Assembly: GCA_023212695.1 (NCBI GenBank)
Contig: JALCCG010000042.1
Span: 39,796 to 103,795 of the forward strand
Source of the DNA: Sporisorium sorghi
Taxonomy: Eukaryota; Basidiomycota; Ustilaginomycetes; Ustilaginales; Ustilaginaceae
DNA: 64,000 nucleotides
Direction: 5' to 3'
Within the stretch, counting starts at the first letter, position 1, and the number at the start of each line of letters is the position of its first letter. Below the pieces are notes generated by a model. The model saw only the letters and a program-made list of their open reading frames with translations. It made no database searches and was not told the origin of the DNA. Position numbers and translations under genes: made by a program. Shown piece after piece: positions 18,086-27,097 of this stretch.

Positions 18086-19390
18086 CTACATCTTATAAGC
18101 CTTCATCGCTTTTCTAAGCTCCTTGAATGTAGGGCGTTTGCCGTACATCAGGACACCGGTGCGATAGATTTTTGCAGCCAACCAGCCAAACACGAGGATG
18201 GATACGATCAGGATAGCAAGGGATAACAGGATCTCCCACATCGCTACGTCGCCAAGTCCGATACGAACCAGAATCGTTGTTGGCGAGATGAATGGAATAT
18301 AACTGGACACCTTCATCAGCATCGAGTTCGGAGCGCTCAGGCTAAAGATTGCGATATAAAATGCCACCAGCGACAGCATGGTAATCGGCATGACAGCCTG
18401 CCCCAAATCCTCTGTACGGCTGACAATCGAACCAATGGCCGCGTATAACATCGCGTACAAGAAATATCCGAGAATGTAGAAGATTAAGCCAAACACCAGC
18501 AGCATCGGATCAATCGCGGTAAGGTCAAGATTCATTTCCTTCAATGTGTCCATGTTGTGAGGCAGCATCAAATTCGCTGCGGCAACAATGCCGAACGTCA
18601 AGATCTGTGACAGACCCAGCAGGAACATGCCGATAACCTTACCGAACATTTGACTCAGCGGAGAGACGCTGGTAATGAGGATCTCCATAATGCGGGAACT
18701 CTTCTCTGTCGTCACTTCCGAAGCAATCATGTTGCCGGTCCCCATCAAGGTAAAGAAGAAGAGAATAATCAGTGCATACACCACGATGTAGTTAATAACC
18801 TCGGAAGCCCCATCCTTCTCATCGGAACCTCCTGCTGCACTGCCTGATGGATTCGTGCCAATACTGCGAGCATCAATCTGAACCGGCGCATTCAGCTCAT
18901 TGATCTGTGCATCAGACAAATCAAGCCCATCTACAATGCTGCGCGTCTTCGCCACTTGAAGAGCCGCTTGCAGATTCGATTGCAGCTCCGGACTCATTTC
19001 CTCTTCTTCGGAGCTGTAAACCACGGCTGGGAACGTGCTGCCTTCTTGTTCTTCAAATTTTAAATAACCTTCAATAGTGCCATCTTCAATGTCTTTATTC
19101 AAGGCAGCTTCATCTGCCGTTTCATATTTCACAAATTCATAGGTAGTTGACGGCAGGCTGCTCCAAGTTGTCTCCAATTGTTCAGCGAGCACTTGCTCCT
19201 GTCCATACACCAGACCTATGCGAGTGGTTTCCTCAGATCCTGCCTTGTCACCCGTGAACATTTGGATCAGAAAAGGAAGATTAATTCCGATTGTAATGAT
19301 CAGTGCAAAAATCAGGGTTGATACGAGAAACGATTTCGTTCTTACCTTATTCATAAACGTAAATCGGATAACGGTCCACATATTATTCAT
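18086..19390 (-). CDS. ABC-2 type permease (NatB/YhaP-like)
   Basis: 434 residues from ATG 19390, overlapping the end of the ATPase gene. First membrane helix near residues 20-40, a large extracellular domain (~45-185), then five to six helices. This matches the ABC-2 export permease group that includes NatB and YhaP. Substrate cannot be read; sodium or a toxic compound is the family norm. The partner ATPase is encoded directly upstream, and both lie in a GntR-linked cluster. Confidence 0.87.
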   Translation of the reverse strand: MNNMWTVIRFTFMNKVRTKSFLVSTLIFALIITIGINLPFLIQMFTGDKAGSEETTRIGLVYGQEQVLAEQLETTWSSLPSTTYEFVKYETADEAALNKDIEDGTIEGYLKFEEQEGSTFPAVVYSSEEEEMSPELQSNLQAALQVAKTRSIVDGLDLSDAQINELNAPVQIDARSIGTNPSGSAAGGSDEKDGASEVINYIVVYALIILFFFTLMGTGNMIASEVTTEKSSRIMEILITSVSPLSQMFGKVIGMFLLGLSQILTFGIVAAANLMLPHNMDTLKEMNLDLTAIDPMLLVFGLIFYILGYFLYAMLYAAIGSIVSRTEDLGQAVMPITMLSLVAFYIAIFSLSAPNSMLMKVSSYIPFISPTTILVRIGLGDVAMWEILLSLAILIVSILVFGWLAAKIYRTGVLMYGKRPTFKELRKAMKAYKM

Positions 19391-20285
19391 TAGATTCACC
19401 TACCGCCTTTATGAAGATTTGATTGAGTGTCGGCTCCTTCACTTCAAACCGATGGATCACGCTTTGCGACATCGCTGTATTCAAAATATTCTGGGCAGCG
19501 TCGATGTGGCTTATGCGGATGGAGTAACCATCCTCTGTCCGCTCAACAGCCGTTATGCCCGGCAGTGAATCGAGCCCCTGAACTTCACCAGAGGTGCCGA
19601 GCACCACTTCTTCTCGCGGATACTTGGATTTAATGTCCTTCAGGTTCCCCTTCACTACGGTGTTGGAGCGATGAAGAATGGTAATGTTCTTACATAATTC
19701 CTCAACATGCTCCATCCGGTGGGTGGAGAACAGAATGCTTGTGCCTTTGTCGCGAAGTTCTTTAACCGTCGATTTCAATAGTTCAACGTTCACCGGATCC
19801 AGTCCGCTGAATGCTTCGTCCAGAATCAGGATCTGCGGATCATGAACCACTGCTGCAATAAAGCCCATCTTTTGTTGATTACCTTTAGACAGTTCCTCAA
19901 TCTTCTTATCGTAATAGTCAGGCACTTCAAAGCGCTCCAGCCAGTACTTCAAGCTCTTATCGGCGTCTTTAGCTGACATGCCCCGAAGCTGGGCCAAGTA
20001 TGAAATCTGCTCGCTGACTTTCACTTTCGGATATAACCCGCGCTCCTCCGGCAAATAACCCATAATGTGACGAAGTTCCTTGTTGTAAGGCTTCCCATTA
20101 TACAAAATCGTTCCATCATCCGGGTAGATCAAGCCAAGCACCATCCGCATGGTGGTAGTTTTACCGGCACCGTTCGCACCGAGCAGGCCGTAGATTTCTC
20201 CTTCCTCAACCTGAAGCGAAATCTGGTTTACGGCTGTTTTGTCCGCATAAATCTTAACTACATCCTCTAATTGCAATCGTTGCAT
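19383..20285 (-). CDS. ABC transporter ATP-binding protein (YhaQ-like, COG4152)
   Basis: 300 residues. Walker A GANGAGKTT, signature LSKGNQQK, Walker B ILILDEAFSGLDP and H-loop STHRM are all visible, so the ATPase is intact. A C-terminal DUF4162-like domain (after ~residue 210) is typical of YhaQ and NatA-like exporters. Its end overlaps the permease start by 8 bp, implying coupled translation. Confidence 0.9.
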   Translation of the reverse strand: MQRLQLEDVVKIYADKTAVNQISLQVEEGEIYGLLGANGAGKTTTMRMVLGLIYPDDGTILYNGKPYNKELRHIMGYLPEERGLYPKVKVSEQISYLAQLRGMSAKDADKSLKYWLERFEVPDYYDKKIEELSKGNQQKMGFIAAVVHDPQILILDEAFSGLDPVNVELLKSTVKELRDKGTSILFSTHRMEHVEELCKNITILHRSNTVVKGNLKDIKSKYPREEVVLGTSGEVQGLDSLPGITAVERTEDGYSIRISHIDAAQNILNTAMSQSVIHRFEVKEPTLNQIFIKAVGESNE

Positions 20286-20306
20286 ATTGTGAAACCCCTC
20301 TCTATC

Positions 20307-21209
20307 CTAGTTCTGCACGTTGGCAGGAATATTACCTTCAATCCATAGTCGAAGCACTTCATCCAGCTCCAAGGAACGGGCCTGAATAAACGGTATGCCT
20401 GCAGACTGGAGGATCTTTTCTACTTCCAAACATTCCGTCGTTATAAAAGAAATCGTATTCGCTGTCTCTTGTTTGCAGCTAAGAATACCAGGCAATTCCT
20501 CTACGATGGAAGCATCGCCTTGAATCCAGCATTCCTTCCAATTGTCGAGCAGCGAATCCTTCTCCACCATACCCAGCAGCTTTCCATGATGGATAAGGAT
20601 CACATAATCCGCCAGCCGCCGGATTTCATCCACCACATGGGTGGACAGCACGATGGTGGTATCCATAGATTTCATCACCTTGTGCAGCTGGTCGATCATC
20701 AGCTTCCAAGCGAACGGATCCAGACCGGAAGAGGGTTCATCCAGAAGCAGGAGTTTCGGCTTCGGCGCAAGCGCCGCTGCAATCTCGAATTTGCGCCGCT
20801 CCCCTTTGGACATCTTGCGAAGTTTTACGCCCCTCGGGACATCAAATCGTGACAGAAGCTCATCGAAAAAGTAACCATCCCAACTGTCATACCAAGATGC
20901 CCGAAAGCTGGCCGCCTCATCCACCGTCATATGCTGTTCTTCTGAGCTCAGCTGTTCGGGAACGAACCCCATCTGTTTACGAATCGAGACGGGGAGCTCT
21001 CTCGGATGGGATTCACCGAACCAGGTGATCTCCCCTTCATCTGGAAACACGGTCTGCATCATCATGTTCAGCAGCGTGCTTTTCCCCGAGCCGTTAGGTC
21101 CCACCAGAGCAACGATGTATCCTTGAGGTATCGATATTTGGATGGGTCCGATGGTTTTCGTTTTCCGCCGTTTAATGACATTACGAATTTCAATGATATG
21201 CGGTTCCAT
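20307..21209 (-). CDS. ABC transporter ATP-binding protein (YtrB-like)
   Basis: 300 residues. Walker A GPNGSGKST, signature MSKGERRK, Walker B LLLLDEPSSGLDP and H-loop STHVV are present. It starts 6 bp after the GntR regulator, an arrangement like Bacillus subtilis ytrA-ytrB, where the regulator represses its own ABC transporter. The matching membrane subunit may be the protein at 21692-22417. Confidence 0.88.
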   Translation of the reverse strand: MEPHIIEIRNVIKRRKTKTIGPIQISIPQGYIVALVGPNGSGKSTLLNMMMQTVFPDEGEITWFGESHPRELPVSIRKQMGFVPEQLSSEEQHMTVDEAASFRASWYDSWDGYFFDELLSRFDVPRGVKLRKMSKGERRKFEIAAALAPKPKLLLLDEPSSGLDPFAWKLMIDQLHKVMKSMDTTIVLSTHVVDEIRRLADYVILIHHGKLLGMVEKDSLLDNWKECWIQGDASIVEELPGILSCKQETANTISFITTECLEVEKILQSAGIPFIQARSLELDEVLRLWIEGNIPANVQN

Positions 21210-21215
21210 TGAATG

Positions 21216-21617
21216 CTAGCGACCTCCTCTTGCTTGGTATTTATCCCGGACAACTTCCATGAACAGTTCCTTTAATTCATCTTCATTAAACTGAACAGCA
21301 AGCCCCTTATCTACCGCAATCTTTAATGCCTCAACGACCGAATCGCGTTTATATTGTTCACGGGCCCGGTCACCGACACCAGCAACAAAAGTTCCCGTTC
21401 CTTGTCTCGTTCGAAGCAGCCCTTCATTCTCTAGATCCTGATACACCCTGCGTACCGTAATGACGCTGCAGTTCAGATTCCCGGCAAATTCCCTGATGGA
21501 CGGCAACAGCGTTCCCTCCTCGATCTGACCGCTGATAATAAGTGAGCGCAGCTGTGATTCAATCTGGTGATATAAAGGCTCTGCGCTATTTTCATTAATC
21601 TGAATCGGAATTCGCAC
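21216..21617 (-). CDS. GntR family transcriptional regulator (YtrA subfamily)
   Basis: 133 residues. An N-terminal winged HTH (~10-75; LYHQIESQLRSLIISGQIEEG then ITVRRVYQDLENEGLLRTRQGTGTFV) and only a short C-terminal tail, as in YtrA-type regulators. These repress ABC transporter operons that answer to cell-envelope stress. A palindromic site at 22537-22551 in the upstream promoter is a likely operator. Confidence 0.9.
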   Translation of the reverse strand: MRIPIQINENSAEPLYHQIESQLRSLIISGQIEEGTLLPSIREFAGNLNCSVITVRRVYQDLENEGLLRTRQGTGTFVAGVGDRAREQYKRDSVVEALKIAVDKGLAVQFNEDELKELFMEVVRDKYQARGGR

Positions 21618-21691
21618 CTTGTATCACCTCTCTTCTTCCTTGTACATAAGCGGCGAACCTCCGACACCAACGTGTATGTGTTCTATATAAA

Positions 21692-22417
21692 TCATGTTAG
21701 ATCCCTTGTGTGCTGCCGGGTGTACGTGAAATTACTCATGAGCAGCATGGCCCCCAGTCCGATGATAAGTGATCCCCACATGACCGGTGATATCAAGCTC
21801 CATCTGATGGATGCCTTAGCAATGAAATCGGTTAGGCTGTAACCCAGCAAGTTAAACAGAACGACGGATCCGGTGGTTAGCACCATCACCACAAGGGTGT
21901 TTCTGAAGTACGCCTTGCCGCTGCACATATGCTCCCAATAAATATAGGGCCCGGTCATTAAAAATCCGATGCCGATCCATGTCAGCATGAATGCGATATA
22001 ACTCGGGATATCCATTGCGGATCTGATATGATCACCTATCGCATACATGACCCCAAAAAACACGATGCCGTTTATGGCATAAGCTATCAGGCTGTTTATA
22101 ATGCGGCTTACGAAAATCGCGGAGGCCGGCACCGGTATGCTGCGGTAAAAATACAGCATCCGCGTATACGAATCCTCGCTCAGATAACGGAAGGATCTTC
22201 TGCTGAAGAGGTATCCCAATAACGGAGCGTAAAGCACCAATATGAAGTCAATGAACGGGTTGCTGCGCTCATACAAATGTTCAAACTGATTGTCTATGAT
22301 AACGCTGGCGGCAAATCCCATGTATACCATGAAGAGAATGGTCCATAAAATCTGCAGCTTGTCGCTTGCAAAATCCTTCTTTACGATCTTCATTGCATTA
22401 TGGAGTACTTGTTGCAA
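21692..22417 (-). CDS. Membrane protein, likely ABC permease subunit
   Basis: 241 residues from TTG 22417 (GGTGAGG 4 nt upstream); ATG 22393 is an alternative. Six predicted membrane helices, with a basic loop after the second. No named family was recognised with certainty, but position ahead of the GntR gene and the ABC ATPase suggests the membrane subunit of that transporter. It is the first gene of the cluster, behind a clear promoter. Confidence 0.72.
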   Translation of the reverse strand: MQQVLHNAMKIVKKDFASDKLQILWTILFMVYMGFAASVIIDNQFEHLYERSNPFIDFILVLYAPLLGYLFSRRSFRYLSEDSYTRMLYFYRSIPVPASAIFVSRIINSLIAYAINGIVFFGVMYAIGDHIRSAMDIPSYIAFMLTWIGIGFLMTGPYIYWEHMCSGKAYFRNTLVVMVLTTGSVVLFNLLGYSLTDFIAKASIRWSLISPVMWGSLIIGLGAMLLMSNFTYTRQHTRDLT

Positions 22418-22536
22418 CGCGCCTCACCCTTTCCCTCGTATATACAATCCATTTCTATACAATCAATTTCGTAATCATTGCAGTTGTGCACTTCCACTGT
22501 GCTTAGTGTAATTACTGTGCTCACTGTGTATATCTT

Positions 22537-22573
22537 TATATACAGTATATAGTCTGTATCTAAACAGTGTCAA
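22537..22573 (-). promoter_or_regulatory. SigA promoter with palindromic operator
   Basis: Minus strand -35 TTGACA (22568-22573), 16-bp spacer, -10 TATATA (22546-22551). A perfect palindrome TATATAC-T-GTATATA (22537-22551) covers the -10. It suits binding by the GntR regulator encoded at 21216-21617. Confidence 0.72.
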
Positions 22574-22672
22574 TAGAATTTGTAAATATTTATGATTTTC
22601 CTGGTTGATGGCAGCGACCGGAGCGGATATACTCCCCCACTACATCCTGCAAATGAGCCAGCCCGCCTCCAT

Positions 22673-22707
22673 AAAAAAACACCCGCCAGATCTCTCTGAC
22701 GGGTGTT
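22673..22707 (-). terminator. Rho-independent terminator after ctaM
   Basis: ACACCCGTCAG / CTGGCGGGTGT stem with one G-U, followed by seven T residues on the minus strand. It ends the ctaG-ctaM unit. Confidence 0.88.
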
Positions 22708-22716
22708 CTCCCACAC

Positions 22717-23181
22717 TTACATTCCAAATATGACTTTCCATACAGGCTGAGTATGACCGCCTGGATACAACAGATACAGCAACGTGTACACGGCCACGCC
22801 GGTAATTGCTGTAAAGAACCAAATAATGGACGTAACTCTGCCCCATTTACGGTGCTTGGAATATTTCTCCCTGAGTCCAAGAGTCAATGTCGTAATGCCA
22901 AAGACCGCAGCGACGGTAGCCAGCACAATATGGAAGATCAAGAATACCTGATAATAAGGCTTCAGTTCATCCGGTCCGCCCCACGACGTGTTGCCAATGA
23001 ATATAGTGCGCGATGAATAGATGATAAAGAAGATCACCGCTGCCACCGCTGCCCAGATCATCACTTTTTTGTGAGCTGCGCGTTTGCCTTTAATAATAAG
23101 TCCCCAACCGATAGCTACCAGCACGGCGCTTATCACGATAAATGTAGTGCTGACCGTGGGAAATATAAAATACCAATCCAT
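22717..23181 (-). CDS. ctaM: DUF420 protein, haem-copper oxidase assembly factor CtaM
   Basis: 154 residues with four membrane helices; the DUF420 pattern shows conserved H in LIFHIVLATVAAVFGI and YSKHRKWGRVTSIIWF. CtaM (YozB) is needed for active haem A-containing terminal oxidases in Staphylococcus and Bacillus. It is 25 bp after ctaG and downstream of the caa3 structural genes, which agrees with an assembly role. Confidence 0.88.
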   Translation of the reverse strand: MDWYFIFPTVSTTFIVISAVLVAIGWGLIIKGKRAAHKKVMIWAAVAAVIFFIIYSSRTIFIGNTSWGGPDELKPYYQVFLIFHIVLATVAAVFGITTLTLGLREKYSKHRKWGRVTSIIWFFTAITGVAVYTLLYLLYPGGHTQPVWKVIFGM

Positions 23182-23206
23182 ATGGATCCTCCTTCATTAA
23201 TCCTAA

Positions 23207-24115
23207 TTAAGCTTGATTCAGGTTACCCGGAGGCACCTCACCAGGCAAAGGATCGTCTTCCTGATTCTCTCGTTTGTACCAATGGAAGAACACATAGGCC
23301 AGCATCGAAGCGAAGATGATCTCCTGGAAGAATTTCATGATAATCCCGCCAACACGCTGGTCAATGGCCGGCTCCAAGTAGCCGAAAAATTCGGGTCCTC
23401 CGAATTGGCTTAGTAATGCTGAGGTGTCACCAGACACACAATAACCCATCGCATTCGCCCATACAACCGGGTCACTATATGTAGCGTACATCGGCTCGTT
23501 TGCGAAAATAATGAGCCCACACGCCGGTGTCAGCAATACCATATTGAGGAAGATATACCCCATCTTCATAAGCCCCGAGGACTTGTCCTTCTCAGGAATC
23601 GGATTCAATATGGCCCACCACATGAGCAGTGAGGCAATTAACAGAATCAGATAGTACAACCGATGCACCCAGAAATTCAACATGACAAAGTCATGGATTA
23701 CTGGAATGTGATAAAACGAAAACAAACCGTTAAACACTACTGCTGCCACAATCGGATGCGTGAGGAAGCCCAGCTTCTTAAATGGATTTACCCTGTCGAA
23801 AGCACGCCACAGCCAAACCGGAATGCCCAGAATCAGGAGTGGTGTTGCCATGAGATAAGACATCGCCATACTCACCATATGGAACGAGAACATTGTATGT
23901 CCAAGCAGATTAACCGGTCCACCTTGGGCAAGATAGAACGTAATCATCCCCGCAACAAATAAAGATTTCCGCCCGGCCGAAACCGGAGCACTTCCTTGGA
24001 ATCGATGGCTCAAGGGCCCGGTCAGCAAGAAATAGCCGGCAGTCAGGAGCAGCATAAACGCCAGGAACATGGGGGTCCATTTATCTGCAAAACTAAAGTA
24101 TTCTAAGCCCAGCAT
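23207..24115 (-). CDS. ctaG: Cytochrome c oxidase assembly factor CtaG
   Basis: 302 residues from ATG 24115 behind GGGGAGG. Seven predicted membrane helices, with conserved histidines in LGHTMFSFHMVSMAM and SFYHIPVIHDFVML typical of the caa3-type CtaG family, which helps copper loading of subunit I. It is unrelated to mitochondrial Cox11-type CtaG. A terminator after ctaF (24174-24213) separates it from the structural genes, so it may have its own promoter. Confidence 0.92.
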   Translation of the reverse strand: MLGLEYFSFADKWTPMFLAFMLLLTAGYFLLTGPLSHRFQGSAPVSAGRKSLFVAGMITFYLAQGGPVNLLGHTMFSFHMVSMAMSYLMATPLLILGIPVWLWRAFDRVNPFKKLGFLTHPIVAAVVFNGLFSFYHIPVIHDFVMLNFWVHRLYYLILLIASLLMWWAILNPIPEKDKSSGLMKMGYIFLNMVLLTPACGLIIFANEPMYATYSDPVVWANAMGYCVSGDTSALLSQFGGPEFFGYLEPAIDQRVGGIIMKFFQEIIFASMLAYVFFHWYKRENQEDDPLPGEVPPGNLNQA

Positions 24116-24173
24116 GCAAAAACCTCCCCTTAACGGGTTAAATTCTGTCGAAATTGTGACACCTTCCTACGAC

Positions 24174-24213
24174 TTAAAAAAAGAGGGGGCTGAAAGTAGC
24201 CCACCTCTTTTTC
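24174..24213 (-). terminator. Rho-independent terminator after ctaF
   Basis: AAAGAGGTGGGCT / AGCCCCCTCTTT hairpin followed by a T-run on the minus strand, 4 bp after the subunit IV stop. Confidence 0.85.
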
Positions 24214-24216
24214 ATT

Positions 24217-24546
24217 TTACCACCAAACCCAGAACAGTGCCATGACAATACAGGTACTTGCTACGAAGAAGCCGCCAATCATGAACAGGATTGGCATCAG
24301 ATGCCCTTTGTCCTTTAAGTGCATCCAGTAACCCATTTGTACGAACACCTGCAGCACAGCCATAACCAGCAAGATGATGATCGTAAATGCTGTGTTGATG
24401 CCACCGGCTGCGACGGCTGCAAAGGCAATTGCCGTCAGCACGATGGAGAAGATAAATACTACAATGTGTTTCTCAGGGCCCTCCACGCGATGGCGGTGTT
24501 TAACTGTCGGCCCCTCATTAGCATTAGATGATTGGTTCGCAGTCAT
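24217..24546 (-). CDS. ctaF: Cytochrome c oxidase subunit IV
   Basis: 109 residues with three membrane helices, the last containing MIGGFFVASTCIVMALFWVW. Length and layout match CtaF of caa3 oxidases. It starts 3 bp after the subunit III gene. The hydrophilic N-terminal ~30 residues (HRHRVEGPEKH) face the cytosol. Confidence 0.9.
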   Translation of the reverse strand: MTANQSSNANEGPTVKHRHRVEGPEKHIVVFIFSIVLTAIAFAAVAAGGINTAFTIIILLVMAVLQVFVQMGYWMHLKDKGHLMPILFMIGGFFVASTCIVMALFWVWW

Positions 24547-24549
24547 TCC

Positions 24550-25170
24550 TTAGCCCACCTTTCCAAGAAGGTATACGACCGAGAAGATGAACACCCATAC
24601 AACGTCGATAAAGTGCCAGTACATGGCAGAAACATATACCTTGGGTGCTGTAACAACGGTTAACCCTTTTCTGTACAGCTGAGCAATCAACAGGCTGATC
24701 CACACGACCCCGAAAGCAACGTGAGCACCGTGGAAGCCAACCAGCGTATAGAATGCAGACGAGAATGCACTCGTCTTCATATTAAATGATTCATGTACAA
24801 TATACTCGTAGAACTCATAAATCTCAAGGCCAAGGAATCCAAGACCCAGTGCTACGGTTACGATGAGCCACAACTTCAGCTTCTCGATATTGTGACGGTG
24901 GAGCGCCTGAATGGCGAACACACTGGTCAAGGAACTGACAAGCAATATCAGTGTTGCTGCTGCCGTAATTGGCAGCGAGAACAGCTCAGAAGCCGTTGGA
25001 CCTTCGTTGTTCTGGCCGCGAAGTGCCAGGAATGTTGCAAACAACGTACCGAAGAGTACAGCCTCTCCACCAAGGAAGAGCCAGAAACCAAGAACCTTAT
25101 TACGGCCTTCGAGTGTTGCCTTCTCCGGCTCGTGAGGAAGTTCGCCGTTTACATGTTCAGCGTGACTCAT
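24550..25170 (-). CDS. ctaE: Cytochrome c oxidase subunit III
   Basis: 206 residues with five membrane helices. Family motifs include FWLFLGGEAVLFGTLFATF, FYTLVGFHGAHVAFG and YWHFIDVVWVFIF. Subunit III supports proton pumping and stability of the complex. Its start overlaps the ctaD stop by 4 bp. Confidence 0.95.
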   Translation of the reverse strand: MSHAEHVNGELPHEPEKATLEGRNKVLGFWLFLGGEAVLFGTLFATFLALRGQNNEGPTASELFSLPITAAATLILLVSSLTSVFAIQALHRHNIEKLKLWLIVTVALGLGFLGLEIYEFYEYIVHESFNMKTSAFSSAFYTLVGFHGAHVAFGVVWISLLIAQLYRKGLTVVTAPKVYVSAMYWHFIDVVWVFIFSVVYLLGKVG

Positions 25171-27065
25171 GCTTTCCCCTCCCCTTCCAGTTCTTCAACT
25201 TCGATGTGATATCCATGATCATCGTACAGGGAACGAGCGATCATTGCCGCGAACGTAATCAGAAGACCAACAATCAGAACAATGTATTTATTGAAGATTA
25301 AGCTCATGAACGAATTCGAGAAGTCCTCCGTGCTAAACATGAAACCAAGACCCGCGATAAACAGACCCAGTGACATCACAAACGGAAGGATGCTTGGCGA
25401 AGGCATATGGATCGGACCAACCGGCTCGGATGGTGTCATCTCTTTATTGCCTGCCATCTTCTCTTTCCAGTAAGCATCGATACCGCGAACGAGCGGAATT
25501 TGCTTAAAGTTGTACTCTGGTGGTGGAGAAGGAATGCTCCACTCGAGCGTACGGCCATCTTCCCATGGATCCGCTGCTGCACCCACCGGTTTTCTTGAAG
25601 TTGCAACGACGTTGGCCAAGAAGGCCAACACACCGATACCCATCAAGATTGCACCGATGGTACTGATGAAGTTGAGTTCATCGAAATTCTGATTCGGCAA
25701 GTACGATACAATCCGCCGCTGCATACCGAGCAAACCAAGGAAATGCTGTACAAAGAATGTCATATGGAAGCCGATAGCGAACAGCCAGAACGTCCATTTG
25801 CCCAGCGTTTCGTTCAGTACGCGACCGAACATTTTCGGCCACCAGTAGTGCAATCCGGAGAACAGTCCGAATACCAGACCACCGACGATTACGTAGTGAA
25901 AGTGAGCTACAACGAAGTACGTATCATGGAACTGGAAGTCTGCAGGAGCAGATGCCAGCATGACACCGGTAACGCCACCCATAACGAAGGTTGGTACGAA
26001 ACCGATCGCGAACAGATTGGCACTGGTGAAACGGATTTGACCGCCCCACATCGTAAAGAGCCAGTTAAAGATTTTGATACCCGTAGGAACCGCAATCAAC
26101 ATCGTAGCGATGGAGAAAAGTGCATTTGCTACAGGTCCAAGACCTGTCGTAAACATATGGTGAGCCCAAACCATGAAGCCCAAGAAGGCAATCAGGATCG
26201 TTGCAAATACCATCGAGCTGTATCCGAACAAACGTTTACGGGAGAATGTCGGGATAACTTCTGAGATAATACCGAACGCCGGCAAAATCAGAATATATAC
26301 TTCAGGGTGACCGAAAATCCAGAAAATATGCTGCCACAATACGGGGTTACCGCCGCCTGCAACATCAAAGAAATTGGCACCTAGCAAACGGTCAAAGCTG
26401 AGCAATACAAGGCCTACTGTAATTGCAGGGAATGCGAACAGGATCATAGCCGATGTAATGAACGCCGTCCATGTAAACATTGGCATCCTCATGAAGGACA
26501 TTCCAGGTGCACGCATTGTAATAATGGTTGCCAGGAAGTTGATACCGCCGATCAACGTACCCAAACCTGCTATCTGCAGCCCGATGGTATAGAAATCCAC
26601 ACCGTGTGTAGGCGAGTAGTCCGTTGAGGATAGCGGTGGATAAGATGTCCATCCCGCATCAGGCGCACCGCCCATAATCCAGCTAAGGTTAAGCAACAGT
26701 CCACCGAACAAAAACGTCCAAAACCCGAGTGAGTTCAAAAATGGAAACGCAACGTCCCGCGCACCGATCTGAAGCGGAATGACCGCATTCATCAAGGCGA
26801 AGATAACTGGCATTACACCCAGGAAGATCATCGTCGTTCCGTGCATCGTAATTAATTCATTAAATACTTGAGCCGATACCAAATCGTTCATCGGCTTGAT
26901 CAGCTGCAAGCGAATGAGAATCGCTTCAATACCGCCAATCCCGAAGAAAAAGCCGCCCGCTATCAGGTATAATATACCGATTTTCTTGTGGTCAACGGTT
27001 GTTAGCCAATCCATTATCCCCGTGTAGCGTTTGACGCTATGGCTATGAGCATGAGCGTGAGCCAA
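25167..27065 (-). CDS. ctaD: Cytochrome c oxidase subunit I (caa3 type)
   Basis: 632 residues, the catalytic subunit with haems a and a3 and CuB. Metal ligands are seen in TMHGTTMIFLG (low-spin haem), IFWIFGHPEVYILIL with the His-Tyr pair, a paired HH in WAHHMFTTG, and VVAHFHYVIVGG. The extended C-terminus (~540-632) adds helices, as in Bacillus CtaD. It lies 32 bp after ctaC. Confidence 0.96.
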   Translation of the reverse strand: MAHAHAHSHSVKRYTGIMDWLTTVDHKKIGILYLIAGGFFFGIGGIEAILIRLQLIKPMNDLVSAQVFNELITMHGTTMIFLGVMPVIFALMNAVIPLQIGARDVAFPFLNSLGFWTFLFGGLLLNLSWIMGGAPDAGWTSYPPLSSTDYSPTHGVDFYTIGLQIAGLGTLIGGINFLATIITMRAPGMSFMRMPMFTWTAFITSAMILFAFPAITVGLVLLSFDRLLGANFFDVAGGGNPVLWQHIFWIFGHPEVYILILPAFGIISEVIPTFSRKRLFGYSSMVFATILIAFLGFMVWAHHMFTTGLGPVANALFSIATMLIAVPTGIKIFNWLFTMWGGQIRFTSANLFAIGFVPTFVMGGVTGVMLASAPADFQFHDTYFVVAHFHYVIVGGLVFGLFSGLHYWWPKMFGRVLNETLGKWTFWLFAIGFHMTFFVQHFLGLLGMQRRIVSYLPNQNFDELNFISTIGAILMGIGVLAFLANVVATSRKPVGAAADPWEDGRTLEWSIPSPPPEYNFKQIPLVRGIDAYWKEKMAGNKEMTPSEPVGPIHMPSPSILPFVMSLGLFIAGLGFMFSTEDFSNSFMSLIFNKYIVLIVGLLITFAAMIARSLYDDHGYHIEVEELEGEGKA

Positions 27066-27097
27066 GGTTTGTACCCCCTTTTAAAGTTCCTGCTGTA

